Assembly (NCBI RefSeq): GCF_900100545.1
Contig: NZ_FNDP01000013.1
Coordinates: 1 to 64,000, forward strand
DNA from: Pseudobutyrivibrio sp. 49
GTDB taxonomy: Bacteria > Bacillota > Clostridia > Lachnospirales > Lachnospiraceae
Direction: 5' to 3'
DNA: 64,000 nt
Below the pieces are notes generated by a model. It searched no databases. It saw only the letters and a list, made by a program, of their open reading frames with translations, and was not told the DNA's origin. This document shows positions 63,930 to 64,000 of this stretch, one piece after another (position 1 is the first letter of the stretch; every line of letters begins with the position of its first letter). The position numbers and the translations under genes were made by a program.

Positions 63930-64000
63930 AGGCCAATTCCCCTTTACATGAAAAACCCCATATTCCATGTCTTTCTTGAAATTTAGCAGCTTTCTGGGAT
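63930..64000. other. Upstream edge, no feature called
   Basis: Only 71 bases of leader upstream of the giant gene lie in the window; a promoter must be further right. Confidence 0.4.

Overview
The window looks like a chromosomal segment of a low-to-mid GC Firmicute of the family Lachnospiraceae (Butyrivibrio/Pseudobutyrivibrio/Roseburia-like). The evidence is the set of protein families: a Gly-rich membrane-anchored clostripain-family peptidase, paired GlgC/GlgD, a long PRPP synthetase next to a DnaD/DnaI pair, a BTAD regulator with a transglutaminase and a pilus-like cluster, a LytTG-free LTA-synthase-type sulfatase, and a class B sortase with a PKTAD-type substrate. Ribosome binding sites are GGAGG-like and several sigma-A type promoters can be read. 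I see no tRNA, rRNA or CRISPR array. The genus is an inference; the family is fairly safe.

Region by region. 1-375: the 5' part of a group IIC intron (minus strand), inserted just behind a rho-independent terminator. 389-2128: a secreted surface protein and a membrane-anchored partner. 2681-4272: a hipBA toxin-antitoxin operon with three operator palindromes, one lying between the -35 and -10. 4269-8176: an operon for an activated polyol-phosphate (CDP-polyol type) and its transfer to a surface polymer. 8209-9562: a predicted nuclease preceded by a four-unit tandem hairpin array. 9574-11875: coaBC with an ECF-type membrane protein, probably a pantothenate transporter, under a clear promoter. 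11878-14641: clostripain-type peptidase flanked by structured intergenic DNA. 14665-17917: a methyl-accepting chemotaxis protein, a small zinc-ribbon protein and murA.

17975-34511 reads as a long run of minus-strand genes, probably started by the BTAD regulator promoter at 34483-34511: regulator, small unknown protein, transglutaminase lipoprotein, PilC, four small pilin-like proteins, PilT, then SulP transporter, mfd, PrsA-like lipoprotein and a heterodimeric ABC exporter. 34530-37955 is glgC-glgD-spoVG-pth, with its own promoter and terminator. 37993-43086 runs the other way: murC, then a cluster of DnaA boxes, then dnaD-dnaI-PRPP synthetase.

43098-63929 is a cell-surface region: an LTA-synthase-like enzyme, a large membrane-anchored protein with a degenerate C39-like domain, a YhhN protein, a sortase substrate and its class B sortase, an Rpn-family nuclease and a 3675-residue repeat protein. 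The points most worth following are the DnaA-box cluster before dnaD-dnaI, the tandem hairpin array at 9079-9341, the intron/terminator junction, the hipBA promoter architecture, the reduced pilus cluster with its regulator, and the giant surface protein that lacks an obvious wall anchor.
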